A stretch of DNA of 64,000 bases from Colimorpha sp045639845 (GCA_045639845.1 JAZUDW010000107.1:1-64000); one strand, 5' to 3'; positions 45,744 to 55,810 are shown, counted from the stretch's first letter. A program made the numbers and translations. The notes: generated by a model from the sequence alone, not told the origin.

Positions 45744-47357
45744 CTATGGCAATCGAGCAGCCGACACCCTTACAGGCACCTTCCCTCGGGGTAGCTGATA
45801 CAGCAACTTGTATCCACCACGAGGCGCTTTCTCCACCATGGGTACAATCTTGCGGTCGGGGACCGCTGTGGTATCTTGCCACTCGTAGCAACCAATGGCA
45901 GGAGGGTTCAACCGAGGTTGGTCAAGCAGATCATGGGGAATCGTCACATAAGCCATATCACCCGCACCCAAAGCAGGCGAATCGCTCTGCAGACGATAGT
46001 CGCGACCTCTGTCGTCGAGAAAACGAGGCACCGAGTCGGTCATTGTATTGTTGAGTTCTGCGTGTTCGGCAGCTATCGGTGAAAGGATCAAGCAATTGTC
46101 GAAACGCACATTGTGCTGAGCACCCTCTTTGAAATCGAATTTAATCTCGCCAGAGATATGAGACGAAGCATAATTGCCATAGATGATACAGTTGCGGAAC
46201 CAGCATTCCTGCAAGTCTCGGCACACCTCTATTCCATCCATCGACTCATACCAATTGTTGAGCACCACGCTGGCCGTAGCCCTATTGTTGCCTCTGTAGC
46301 CCCAATAGTCGGCAAAGGTAGAGTTGCTCATCAAATAACGGCCACCCAGCGACAGCGAGAGTGTTGACACACCACAGTTATCTACCAAGAGATTATCGGC
46401 CACAATATAGGCACCTTGTCCTACGATGCCCGCCAAAGCGAAATTCTCTATCCTCGAATTGGTGATACGCAGCGTGGGGTTGTTATTCACATTCGTATCT
46501 ACCACCAAACCAGCATAGCCGTTCTCTATCACGGCCCAATCTATCTCATTGTCTCTGCTACCCTGCGAGAGCCAGATATAGCCCCACTGACCAGCCAAAT
46601 AATCGTAATAGCCATCATGACGCACAGAGCTGAAACGCACAGGATTCTCGGCCGAACCTTGAGCCTTGAGCGTAGCCCCATCATAGACCCACAAATAACC
46701 ATTGTCGGCAAAATATACTTCGTCACCAGCCTGGAGGCTGAGCGTACTACCGGCATACACTAGACCGAAGCCATAGATGATATGGGGGCGCTGATGGTCC
46801 CACGAGTCGCAGTCTATCACACTATACGGATAGGCTCTTCCCATATTGTCGAACACCACATCGGTAGGCAGATGATACACTGCATTGCGGCCAAAGGCCG
46901 TCAGTACCAACTGCTGACTACCCGTACCCCAATCAAACACAATAGCATCCTCCACCAGGAAGGGCTCGGTGGCGGCATTGGGATTGATCACTACATGCAC
47001 GAAGATAAAGATACTATCGTGGGCGGCTATCTCCACATTGCGTGCCACCATAGAAGTATCGCCATCCACATTGATACGAAATCGGCTTGCTCGCCCTTCT
47101 TTGAGCGTTACCGATTTGAGCAACAACGGTTCATCGTAGTTGTTATACACCTTCACCTGGCGAGTAGCCGTACCCATAGTCACAAACACAGTGTCGAAAG
47201 TCAACGTATCGGTCGAGAAGGTCAGCACCACTCCGTCGGTTTTATATCCACCAGTATCATCACACGACACCAAACACCATGGCATCAGTGCCACCAGCAA
47301 CAGCATCATGGCCAAAGCCACCATTCTTTTTCTTATTATGTTATTCATATATTGCAT
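45744..47357 (-). CDS. Exported lipoprotein with right-handed beta-helix
   Basis: About 537 residues from MQYMNN (start chosen because the adjacent gene has the same leader). Lipobox LVSC at the end of VALMPWCLVSC. After an N-terminal ~130-residue Ig-like region (FSTDTLTFDTVFVTMGTATR), residues ~200-450 have parallel beta-helix features (NPTLRITNSRIENFALAGI, YIVADNLLVDNCGVSTLSLS, WFRNCIIYGNYASS). Conserved in Bacteroidales to my knowledge but without known role. Lipidation predicts outer-membrane anchoring. 62 nt before ruvA on the same strand, 62 nt after the propeller gene. Confidence 0.8.
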   Translation of the reverse strand: MQYMNNIIRKRMVALAMMLLLVALMPWCLVSCDDTGGYKTDGVVLTFSTDTLTFDTVFVTMGTATRQVKVYNNYDEPLLLKSVTLKEGRASRFRINVDGDTSMVARNVEIAAHDSIFIFVHVVINPNAATEPFLVEDAIVFDWGTGSQQLVLTAFGRNAVYHLPTDVVFDNMGRAYPYSVIDCDSWDHQRPHIIYGFGLVYAGSTLSLQAGDEVYFADNGYLWVYDGATLKAQGSAENPVRFSSVRHDGYYDYLAGQWGYIWLSQGSRDNEIDWAVIENGYAGLVVDTNVNNNPTLRITNSRIENFALAGIVGQGAYIVADNLLVDNCGVSTLSLSLGGRYLMSNSTFADYWGYRGNNRATASVVLNNWYESMDGIEVCRDLQECWFRNCIIYGNYASSHISGEIKFDFKEGAQHNVRFDNCLILSPIAAEHAELNNTMTDSVPRFLDDRGRDYRLQSDSPALGAGDMAYVTIPHDLLDQPRLNPPAIGCYEWQDTTAVPDRKIVPMVEKAPRGGYKLLYQLPRGKVPVRVSAARLP

Positions 47358-47476
47358 ACGTTTGGTGATCAAGTAGTGCTTGCAATGTTCGAGCGTGTTG
47401 GGAATGCACGACAATCATTTCAACAAATCAACAAATAAACAGAGCTAGTTCTTGCGACCCCACTTCGCCGATTTCG

Positions 47477-48949
47477 CTACTTCAAATTAAACTTCAGCGA
47501 TTTCTCACCTTTCACGGTGCGGATATAAAGCGTATATTTAGCCTTCGGCATCTTGCTGATGGTGATACGAGCGCCATTCTTGTAGGCGGGGATGGTACGG
47601 ATGCTGTTGCCATCTTGATCCACAAACTCCACCTCTGCCACAGGGCTCTCCATAGTGATGGTGATATAGCCCTCGGCCAAGAAAGGATTGACCATCACCT
47701 TTTCCGACGAGTTACCCGAGGCCACCATACCCGACGAGATGACGAAATCTTTGTTGAACGTGAACGAAGTGATATTGGTCAGATCGGCTTGTTCGGGCAC
47801 AAAGGTGAAGCCCTCCAACTGCGGACGCAACACACCGCCGCTACCCGTAGCCACTTCGAGATAGTAGATACCGTTTTCGTCGGTCACCGTACTCTTGTCG
47901 CCACACGACACCGTGACACCGGCACGTGCCACACCTTTCTCGTCGGCTATCCTGCCTTGGATACCTTGACCTGTGAAACGGACCAAGCCATGAAAGTCGG
48001 TACCAAACCACTTAATACCCTGACCGTCGATAGCGATATTCTGCACCACCTTGCCTGGCAAGGGGCTGTTTTTGGGGGTGAACACACGCCAGTTTTTCTG
48101 ACAGTCGAACACAGCCACACCTTCGTCGGTAGCTATCCACAGCATACCTGCGGCATCAAAGCAAAGATCATTGATCTGATTGCTGGGCAGCGGGCTGTTG
48201 AGCTTGTTGTAGATAGACCATTTATCACCATCGAAACGACACAGACCACTCAACGTACCAATCCACTTCACATTATTCTTATCCACCACTACAGAAGGCA
48301 CTATATTGTGGGGCAGTCCCGAATTCTTGGTCGTGTAGGAGGTCCAGTTATTGTTGTCGAACACACAGAGGCCATCGTTGGTGCCTATCCATTTGTTGTT
48401 ACGCTGGTCTATGGTCACACAAAGAATGAAATCGGACAGCAGTCCCGAGTTGGACGCCGTATATTTGGTCCAATTGGTACCATCGTATTTCACCAAACCG
48501 CCCAATGTGACACCGATCCACTTCACATCATTTCGGTCGATGGTGATCTCGCGGATAAACTTCATGTTCATCTGCTTAGTCTGCTGAGTATATTCGGTCC
48601 ACTTGCTACCATTGAACTCTATCACACCGTAGTCGTCGGTACCAATCCACAGTGTACCCTTGCTATCCACAGTGAGACAGTTCACAAACTGATCCTTCAG
48701 CTTCTCGTTAAACATAGAGTAATCCATCCAAGTCTTACCGCTATAGCGGCACAATCCCAGATTGGTACCCACCCACTTATTATTCTTCTTATCAGTAGTC
48801 AGTGCCAAAATGGTATTGCCGCCTATCTCGGAATTTTTCACATTGAAAGTGAGCCAAGTCTGTCCAAAGGCACCCACACCGGCACCTAAAGCCATAAGCA
48901 GCGCCAAAGCCACCATACATTTTCTCATTATGTTATTCATATATTGCAT
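47477..48949 (-). CDS. Secreted beta-propeller protein with T9SS-type C-terminus
   Basis: 490 residues, signal peptide ending GAGVGAFGQ. Residues ~40-330 hold about seven two-component-regulator-type propeller repeats, each with W[IV]GT..GL...W..Y (NKWVGTNLGLCRYSG, TLWIGTDDYGVIEFNG, MLWIATDEGVAVF). Next a carboxypeptidase-regulatory-like domain (GRIADEKGVARAGVTVSC), then ~75 residues resembling a T9SS type A sorting domain: NPF...ITITM, EVEFVDQDGNSIR, YTLYIRTVKGEKSLKF, ending NLK. So it is probably cargo of the T9SS genes in this window. Shares its leader region with the next gene. Confidence 0.82.
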   Translation of the reverse strand: MQYMNNIMRKCMVALALLMALGAGVGAFGQTWLTFNVKNSEIGGNTILALTTDKKNNKWVGTNLGLCRYSGKTWMDYSMFNEKLKDQFVNCLTVDSKGTLWIGTDDYGVIEFNGSKWTEYTQQTKQMNMKFIREITIDRNDVKWIGVTLGGLVKYDGTNWTKYTASNSGLLSDFILCVTIDQRNNKWIGTNDGLCVFDNNNWTSYTTKNSGLPHNIVPSVVVDKNNVKWIGTLSGLCRFDGDKWSIYNKLNSPLPSNQINDLCFDAAGMLWIATDEGVAVFDCQKNWRVFTPKNSPLPGKVVQNIAIDGQGIKWFGTDFHGLVRFTGQGIQGRIADEKGVARAGVTVSCGDKSTVTDENGIYYLEVATGSGGVLRPQLEGFTFVPEQADLTNITSFTFNKDFVISSGMVASGNSSEKVMVNPFLAEGYITITMESPVAEVEFVDQDGNSIRTIPAYKNGARITISKMPKAKYTLYIRTVKGEKSLKFNLK

Positions 48950-49155
48950 TCTTTTGGTGATGTGCTATTCTTTTTTTTCTAGTGATCAGTGATCTATTTT
49001 TATGTGGGTGATCAGTATTGAGAACTGATGATCTGTTGATAAACCAAACTGCCTACCCGGCGGTCACTGTTCCTTGATTGATCTGAGGTTAAGCGTTCTA
49101 TTTGATGCCGATCATCGTCAAATCAACAGATCAACAGCGCTAGCCTCAAAGAGCA

Positions 49156-50469
49156 TCATGTTTTATGTTTTTCCTTTTTGGCTGCCGGGAAAAGAATATT
49201 GTTCAATATAAGCCGATAGCCAGGAGAGTTGGGATAGAGAGACAGATCGGTCTTGGGGTCACCAACGAAATGGCTGTAGTCCTCCGGATCGTGCCCACCA
49301 AGAAAAGTCCAAGTGCCTTTGCCATATTCTCCGTGCAAGTAGCGCACCTCGTCGAGTTCTTTGTTTTCGCCCAAAATCACACAGCTAGTCTTCACATAAC
49401 GTTTGCGGAAGGCCGTAGTCTGCCCCATAAAGCCATGGATAATGTGAGTGTGATTCTGCGTGAGCATAGTAGGAATCCAGTCCCATTTAGCACTGAAATC
49501 AAAAAGGGTGAAGAAATCCGTCTTCTCGTTCACCACCCGCTGACGCTGACGCTGATCAATGTCGATACTCGAGATCTCGTATTCAGCCGGATTGGTAGTG
49601 ATGGTAAAATCTTTGAAAGCAAAAGTCTTGCTGTAGTCGAGCATCTGCTGAGCATTGGGAGTCATGGGGTCGCCGTCGAACATCACGTCGCATATATCAA
49701 CCCCTTCGGCAGCAAGAGCCACATCGTAGCTGTCGGGAGCCGAACACATAGCGAAGAGGAAACCGCCGCCCATCACAAAGTCGCGAATCTTGTGCACCAC
49801 AGCCAGCTTGAGCAACGACACCTTGCTGTAGCCCAACTTGTGAGCCATAGCCTCCTGGGCTCGCACGTCCTCAATATACCATTGCTGGGTACGGTAGTTG
49901 GCCCAAAACTTGCCATACTGACCCGTGAAATCCTCATGATGCAGATGGAGCCAGTCGTAGGTAGGCAGCACGCCCGACAGCACCTCCTCGTCATAGACCA
50001 CATCGTAGGGTATCTCGGCATAGGTGAGCACCAGCGTCACTGCATCGTCCCAGGGCAGCTTGTTTTTTGGCGAATACACAGCAATCCGGGGAGCTTTCTG
50101 CAGCCGCACAGCATCCATGTTCACCGAAGGGTCGGCTATCTCACTAAGTATGGCACTCGACTGGCCGTCGGCCAACGTCTCGCTCGAGACACCCCGCAGC
50201 CTGCACTCTTTGTCCAACGCATCGGCATACTTCATCAAGAAGGCGCCGCCCCTATAGTTGAGCAGCCAAGTCACCTCCACATCGCGCTCCAGAGCCCAAT
50301 AAGCAACACCATAGGCCTTAAGATGATTGCGTTGCACCTCGTCCATCGGTATCAGCAGATAAGAAGCACGCACATATCCTACGGCACAAAGCCACAAAGC
50401 CATAAAAAAGACCCCTATCCACCTATAAGAAAGACGGCGATGTATGTCTAATATATTATCATTATTCAT
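49156..50469 (-). CDS. Exported conserved Bacteroidota protein, GATase1-like
   Basis: 437 residues, signal peptide ending VGYVRAS. Begins the mature part with YLLIPMDEVQRNHLKAYGVA and YWALERDVEVTWLLNYRGG, a pattern I remember in exported Bacteroidota proteins often labelled asparagine synthetase B, a label unlikely to be right because no glutaminase or synthetase motif is present. The end HGEYGKGTWTFLGGHDPEDY resembles the His-containing turn of class I glutamine-amidotransferase-like folds. There is no clear catalytic Cys elbow. Function unknown. Confidence 0.7.
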   Translation of the reverse strand: MNNDNILDIHRRLSYRWIGVFFMALWLCAVGYVRASYLLIPMDEVQRNHLKAYGVAYWALERDVEVTWLLNYRGGAFLMKYADALDKECRLRGVSSETLADGQSSAILSEIADPSVNMDAVRLQKAPRIAVYSPKNKLPWDDAVTLVLTYAEIPYDVVYDEEVLSGVLPTYDWLHLHHEDFTGQYGKFWANYRTQQWYIEDVRAQEAMAHKLGYSKVSLLKLAVVHKIRDFVMGGGFLFAMCSAPDSYDVALAAEGVDICDVMFDGDPMTPNAQQMLDYSKTFAFKDFTITTNPAEYEISSIDIDQRQRQRVVNEKTDFFTLFDFSAKWDWIPTMLTQNHTHIIHGFMGQTTAFRKRYVKTSCVILGENKELDEVRYLHGEYGKGTWTFLGGHDPEDYSHFVGDPKTDLSLYPNSPGYRLILNNILFPAAKKEKHKT

Positions 50470-50584
50470 TAGGTTAAAAAAAATTTACTATCATTAGGTA
50501 GTACGCTTAATGATTAATAACTAAAAAATACCTATTTTATTGTATGGTGCCTCTGGCCCTTATTCCCTTCGCCACAAAGGAAAC

Positions 50585-50611
50585 GCCTCTGCTGTCGCGA
50601 TGACAGCAGAG
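50585..50611 (-). terminator. Hairpin after VYGGG gene
   Basis: CCTCTGCTGTC (50585-50595), 5-nt loop, GACAGCAGAGG (50601-50611): perfect 11-bp GC-rich stem, 34 nt past the stop of the upstream minus-strand gene. No strong T-run follows. Confidence 0.65.
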
Positions 50612-50644
50612 GAATGGCTCATAATTATTGAAAATCAACAAGCC

Positions 50645-53600
50645 TTAGTGCGAAGCACAATTCTCGCCAATAGTCACATTCGTATCGCCCTGGACCACAC
50701 CTCCGTTACCACCACCATACACATTCTGCTCTATTTCGGTGTTACCATAGATATTAACCCGAGTGCTACCCGTCACAATGGCCGTGCTACCCAGACCGCC
50801 GCCAAACACGTGGTTTCTGATCAATACCTTCTTATCATCGCCATCCATGCCACGGGTTGTCACCGTGGGGTTTCCTACCACGGGAGCGGCGCTGCCGCCG
50901 CCATATACCGAACCATTCACCACTGCCTTGTGGCTGTAGCTGTGTTCGCCGTTCGCACAGTCGGTATTCACATTCACCTGCGGGTTGCCCGTCACCGTAG
51001 CCGACTCACCCAGGCCGCCGCCGAACACATCGCCCTCTATAGTAGCATTGCGGATATTCACCACAGGGCCACGCGGCGTCCCCGCAGAGCCATAGGCAGC
51101 CTGGTTGCCGCCGCCATACACGTTGGTGAGCGAGTTGGAGCCGCACAATCCGTCCCAATCCACATTCACGGTGATGCCACCATTGATGCTACCACCCGAA
51201 TTGTTGCCGCCAAACACATTGCCGATATTACCGCCATTGATATTCAAAACTATATCGCCGTCCACATCGGCATTGTTGGCACCGCCGTACACATTGTCGA
51301 TAGTACCATCGCCCGTACAAGCAATGGTGATTGTTCCTGCTTTTCCGTCGGCCTCATTGCCGCCACCATAAAGATTGGTTATTGCGATATCGCAGGCTTC
51401 TGGATCCTTATCCACTGTAACACTCACACTGCCTCGGATATTGCCTAAAGTATTGCTGCCACCATAGGTATTGGTGATGGAGCCGCCTTTGATAGTCAGA
51501 CTCACATTGCCCGTACCCAAGGTATATTCTGTGGTACCATTGGCTTCATAACCCACATGGGCAGCAACCGACTCTCCATTGCCGCCGCCGAAGGCATCGG
51601 TGATACGACCACCCCAGATGGTGACATTCGTTGACGGCACTGAAGCCGCATCGCCTCCACCGAACACACGATCCACTACAGTCTCACAACCACGAACAAC
51701 GACCGATGGAATGCCATAGGTGGCAGCGTGCTTGCCTCCACCAAACACATCGTTGAGGTCGAGAGGTGTAACCTCCTTCTCTGCAAGATTGGCCGGACCA
51801 TCCACCAGCACCGTGATATTACCCTTGGGCGACCCGTTGGTATTGTTGCCGCCATATACATTGCCGCCCACCTCGGCACCCTTGTTGATAATCACGCTCA
51901 CGTTGCCGTTCACATCGGCCTCGTAGGCGGGTATTGCAGGAACGGCATCATTATCGGCCTTCTGACCGAAACCGCCGCCGAAGACATCTCTTCCCACATG
52001 GGCATCGTTGTTGATGATTACCGTGGTAGTGTTTTCCGTATCGGTGTTCACCGTGCCGAAGCCGCTGCCGCCATATACATCTTCCGTCACTGTGCCACCC
52101 GAAACCGTTACGGCCACATTGCCCGACACGTTGGTGGCATTACCCAAGCCACCGCCATAGATATTGTTGGCCGAGCCCGACGTCATACTTACGGCGGTGC
52201 TGCCCACCACGCTGGCAGCCGAGCCGCCGCCATATACATTGCCGCTCACAGCACCTCCGCTGATGGTGACCGCCGGATTGCTGGTAACCACAGCCGATGC
52301 ACCCAAGCCGCCGCCGAACACATCGTGGGTCACCGTACCCTTCAGAATGTTGACTGCAGGATAAGCACCGGGAGTGGTAGGTGTATATGCAGCCAGGTTG
52401 CCGGCACCATAAACGTAGCCGAGACTCAGGTCGCAATCATCGCTCTTATTTACATTCACGGTGATAGCACCGCTGATATTTCCACGGGTATTGTTACCAC
52501 CGAACACATTGCCGATATTACCGCCATTGATATTCAAAACAATATCACCTTCTACATTGGCCTCGTTGGCCCCACCATACACATTGTCGATCGTTCCCTC
52601 TCCGGTACACCATATGGTGATATGGCCGGCATTGGATGCCGCCATATTGCCTCCACCATACACGTTGACGATATCCATGTGGCAAGCCTCGCTTTCAGCT
52701 TCGGCTTGTGCCGAGATAGAGACATTGGGCACACCGCCAATAATACCCCGACTATTGGAACCGCCAAACACATTGCCAATCTCGCCACCGTAAATCGTCA
52801 CGTTGGTATTGCCACCGATATTGGCAGCCTGAACCTGCCCATTACCGCCACCGAACACATCTCCGATACGATTGCCACCATAGATGACCACATCCGTATG
52901 GCCATTGGTGGAATGAGTCAGGTGAGCAGCGTTGCCACCACCATACACATATTTAATACTATTGTCGCAGTTATGCACCGTCACATGCGGTGTACCCGAT
53001 GAATAATCGGCCTGGTTGCCACCGCCATAGACCGAGAATACTGCATAGCTATCATCATCGTAGTCGTCTGTGCCGTTGTCATCGTGCGAGTTGGTACCAT
53101 AGATATCTACGTGCACCGAGTCTTTGGGCTCACCATTAAGATTGTTGCAACCAAACACACCGCCAGATCCGTTGGCACCTGTACCATCGGTAGCAAATAC
53201 ATTTCCACCATAGACGTTTACCTGTACAGGCCCATAGACATTGGCAGCAATAGCAGGGTCGGTTTGGCCTAGGGCTCCACCATATATAGAACCATAGACA
53301 ACACCGGCATTCAAGGAGACAGATGTTGACTTATCGGCAGTAGCAGTATGAGGTTCCGCCGTAGTGCAATTCACATTACCCAAAGCAGAACCGCCATACA
53401 CATCACCTTTGATGGTAGCAGCTGCTGCATCGCGAGCCGACCCTATCTTACCAATAAGTACCTCCACATTGCCAGTCACCACGGTAGTCTGGCCGAGACC
53501 ACCGCCAAAGACACCACCATTATACAGACTCGGATCTCCAATGGTTCCAGAATAGACTTCCACTTTGGTATCTCCATCCACCAAAGCAATCTCCCCACCA

Positions 53601-53692
53601 CCGTAAATCTTACCATTGATAGTCTGTGAATGCAACGGAGTAAAGATTCCCAGCAGGACTATAATATTAATAAGACACCACTTTCTTTTCAT
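50645..53692 (-). CDS. VYGGG-repeat protein, two 14-unit passes
   Basis: 1015 residues. Signal peptide MKRKWCLINIIVLLGIFTPL, cut near HSQ. The whole mature protein is about 31 [VI][YF]GG units. After one lead unit they run in a fixed order of 14 variants (GLGQ, SALG, ALGQ, NNLNG, GNQAD, GNAA, GNG, GSN, GNMA, GAN, GNN, GNLA, GLG, GSAA), which repeats once in register (residues ~60-508 and ~509-945), followed by GLGS and GNGG units and the end DTNVTIGENCASH. Predicted beta-solenoid, extracellular (inference). The start is ATG 53692 (GTG at 53695 is also in frame), 7 nt after the stop of the next VYGGG gene, so they form one operon. Confidence 0.88.
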   Translation of the reverse strand: MKRKWCLINIIVLLGIFTPLHSQTINGKIYGGGEIALVDGDTKVEVYSGTIGDPSLYNGGVFGGGLGQTTVVTGNVEVLIGKIGSARDAAAATIKGDVYGGSALGNVNCTTAEPHTATADKSTSVSLNAGVVYGSIYGGALGQTDPAIAANVYGPVQVNVYGGNVFATDGTGANGSGGVFGCNNLNGEPKDSVHVDIYGTNSHDDNGTDDYDDDSYAVFSVYGGGNQADYSSGTPHVTVHNCDNSIKYVYGGGNAAHLTHSTNGHTDVVIYGGNRIGDVFGGGNGQVQAANIGGNTNVTIYGGEIGNVFGGSNSRGIIGGVPNVSISAQAEAESEACHMDIVNVYGGGNMAASNAGHITIWCTGEGTIDNVYGGANEANVEGDIVLNINGGNIGNVFGGNNTRGNISGAITVNVNKSDDCDLSLGYVYGAGNLAAYTPTTPGAYPAVNILKGTVTHDVFGGGLGASAVVTSNPAVTISGGAVSGNVYGGGSAASVVGSTAVSMTSGSANNIYGGGLGNATNVSGNVAVTVSGGTVTEDVYGGSGFGTVNTDTENTTTVIINNDAHVGRDVFGGGFGQKADNDAVPAIPAYEADVNGNVSVIINKGAEVGGNVYGGNNTNGSPKGNITVLVDGPANLAEKEVTPLDLNDVFGGGKHAATYGIPSVVVRGCETVVDRVFGGGDAASVPSTNVTIWGGRITDAFGGGNGESVAAHVGYEANGTTEYTLGTGNVSLTIKGGSITNTYGGSNTLGNIRGSVSVTVDKDPEACDIAITNLYGGGNEADGKAGTITIACTGDGTIDNVYGGANNADVDGDIVLNINGGNIGNVFGGNNSGGSINGGITVNVDWDGLCGSNSLTNVYGGGNQAAYGSAGTPRGPVVNIRNATIEGDVFGGGLGESATVTGNPQVNVNTDCANGEHSYSHKAVVNGSVYGGGSAAPVVGNPTVTTRGMDGDDKKVLIRNHVFGGGLGSTAIVTGSTRVNIYGNTEIEQNVYGGGNGGVVQGDTNVTIGENCASH

Positions 53693-53701
53693 CACTATTG
53701 T

Positions 53702-55705
53702 TTATTCTGTCCAGTTTTCATCTACAATCACATTCGTGCTTCCCGACACCTTGGCTTTATTGGGATGCCCCTCTTCGCCCTTACCAGCACCAAACACGTT
53801 TCCATTGATAATACCACCTTTGATGACCACTCTGGTATCGCCATCAACAGCACCCAGAGCTCCGCCACCATAGATATTGTGGCCGAATGTCCACGAAGGA
53901 TCAATTGGATCAACCACAACCGTGGTTGTTCCATACACATGGGCTATGTCTAAATATTCGTTTTGATCAGTAGCAATACCAGAGCCCCCTCCGTATATAT
54001 CACCTTCGATATTGCCTCCACGTATATTCACGTGCGTGTTGCCATAAACCTGGGCCACGGAAAGGAAGCCTGATTTATGAGGATTGGATTGATTATAATA
54101 CTCTTTAGTACCAAGGCCACCCCCATACACACCCCCACGAATAGTACCACCATAGATATTAACATAGGTATCACCATAGTGGGTACCGGCTCCATCTGGG
54201 GCATACGATACTGTGACTTGAGGCTCATATCCCCTACTACCACCACAGATACCTCCCTCTATCAAACCTCCATATACATTGAAGGTAAGCCTAGTCTCAG
54301 CCAGGTCAAGATAATCCTGTCCTTCCACATATCCCTCATCGCCATTGTGATAGGTAGATTTGAGGGTCATCATCGTACCCGATTCGCTGTAAGAACCAAA
54401 AGATAGTTCATTGCTATTATTCACATAAGGTATAGCATAGTCGGGGGTATGAATATTGTGATCATTCTCATAACGCAGCCCACTGAAGGCTGTTGCCGAA
54501 GCAAACACACCCGCCATAATAGTTCCACTGTACATATTGAACTCCGACTGCCCGTAGAAATACGATGAGCCTGCATTGGTTTGACTACTGGATGTCTGAG
54601 TTCGGCCCTGGGTGCCGCCATAGAACGTCTGTATCGTCACATCGCTACTACCACCATCTTCGTTTCCTACATTCACAACCGTTCGGCCTGCAAAGGTAGC
54701 CGCAGGAATTTGACTAATAACGCATTGATTAATATTATTACCCTGCGTACCAGCCACCATGGTGCCTATGCTTCCGTGCTTGATATCAAACTGCACATCA
54801 GCACATACTAAACCTTGCGATGACCCACCCAACAAGATACCGATATCATCGGCATAATTACCCGTATTGTCGTTACCAGGCTGAATATCCACGATGACAT
54901 TTGCCATAATAGGATGTTCGGGAGTACCTTGTATGTAACAGGAGGGGACAGAGGTTGCATTTGTGCCCTGAGTACGGGACAGTGCCACACGACCATAGCG
55001 TCCCGATTTGAATGTAACTGTCATTCTTTTATCGTCGGGCATTCGGTATTTCACATCATTGGTATCTCGGGCAATTTTAGAATCGTAATGGTCAAACGAC
55101 ATCTGGATATGAAAAGCAGGAGCATCACGGTCACTAATCATACCATATTGAGTACCAAGTGAAGCAAACCCCATCATTATGAGTCCTTCATCAAAACAGG
55201 TGGAATGTAAACGGAGACACAATCTATCTTGGAGTCCTCCATCTCCTTGTATTCTCGCATTCTTGAAACGCGCATCCGCACCTATATTGTTGGTAGTACC
55301 GGAGATCTTAATTTGACCACCCTTAATTATTGAATCCGTTGTAGCTTTACCATCTTGATCCCAAGGCCATACTCCTGTAATTGTGGCAGGTGTACCTGGG
55401 GTATTCGAGACATCTTTCGTATCGTTTTCTTTGAAATTCAGTTGCATCTCGTCCACAACTACAATCACGTTGTGTTCCCAATCGTATTCTCGATTGCCAG
55501 TATTCACAAGTTTTTTGTATGCATTGGGCCAAGAACCGACAGGACTACTGGAGCTTGATCCATCGCCATTTCCACCAGAGCGTAGATACACCACATTATA
55601 CGTCACCTCATGATACGTCTCTGTATGCGGAGCTTGCTGAGCCCACAATCTACCCATTCCAACAATGGATAAGAAAAAAACAAGTAGTTTTACATATGTT
55701 TTCAT
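53702..55705 (-). CDS. VYGGG-repeat protein, N-terminal type
   Basis: About 667 residues from MKTYVKLLVFFLSIVGM (signal peptide ending LWAQ; an upstream ATG at 55729 adds eight residues). The first ~330 residues (VVYLRSGGNGDGSSSSSPVG...) align with residues ~1200-1550 of the 2384-residue protein; then about seven YGG units of the irregular kind found at ~1557-1800 of that protein. It stops right after GHPNKAKVSGSTNVIVDENW, where the large protein has GHPDKAKVTGTTYVNIEADA and simply continues. With the next gene it is therefore a split version of that protein's second half. TAttTTTG promoter upstream. Confidence 0.85.
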   Translation of the reverse strand: MKTYVKLLVFFLSIVGMGRLWAQQAPHTETYHEVTYNVVYLRSGGNGDGSSSSSPVGSWPNAYKKLVNTGNREYDWEHNVIVVVDEMQLNFKENDTKDVSNTPGTPATITGVWPWDQDGKATTDSIIKGGQIKISGTTNNIGADARFKNARIQGDGGLQDRLCLRLHSTCFDEGLIMMGFASLGTQYGMISDRDAPAFHIQMSFDHYDSKIARDTNDVKYRMPDDKRMTVTFKSGRYGRVALSRTQGTNATSVPSCYIQGTPEHPIMANVIVDIQPGNDNTGNYADDIGILLGGSSQGLVCADVQFDIKHGSIGTMVAGTQGNNINQCVISQIPAATFAGRTVVNVGNEDGGSSDVTIQTFYGGTQGRTQTSSSQTNAGSSYFYGQSEFNMYSGTIMAGVFASATAFSGLRYENDHNIHTPDYAIPYVNNSNELSFGSYSESGTMMTLKSTYHNGDEGYVEGQDYLDLAETRLTFNVYGGLIEGGICGGSRGYEPQVTVSYAPDGAGTHYGDTYVNIYGGTIRGGVYGGGLGTKEYYNQSNPHKSGFLSVAQVYGNTHVNIRGGNIEGDIYGGGSGIATDQNEYLDIAHVYGTTTVVVDPIDPSWTFGHNIYGGGALGAVDGDTRVVIKGGIINGNVFGAGKGEEGHPNKAKVSGSTNVIVDENWTE

Positions 55706-55810
55706 ACGTATCATACGCGTTGTCTGCATCCGTTATACAATTACATATCGCGCTGAATCATAAACACAAAGTGAGATTCAACAGCAACATTCATACTTTC
55801 AATACAATTG

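Noticed and set aside
51728..53002. 424-codon plus-strand ORF opposite a VYGGG gene
   Set aside because: Repeat-derived antisense frame; it changes character with the unit repeats of the real gene.
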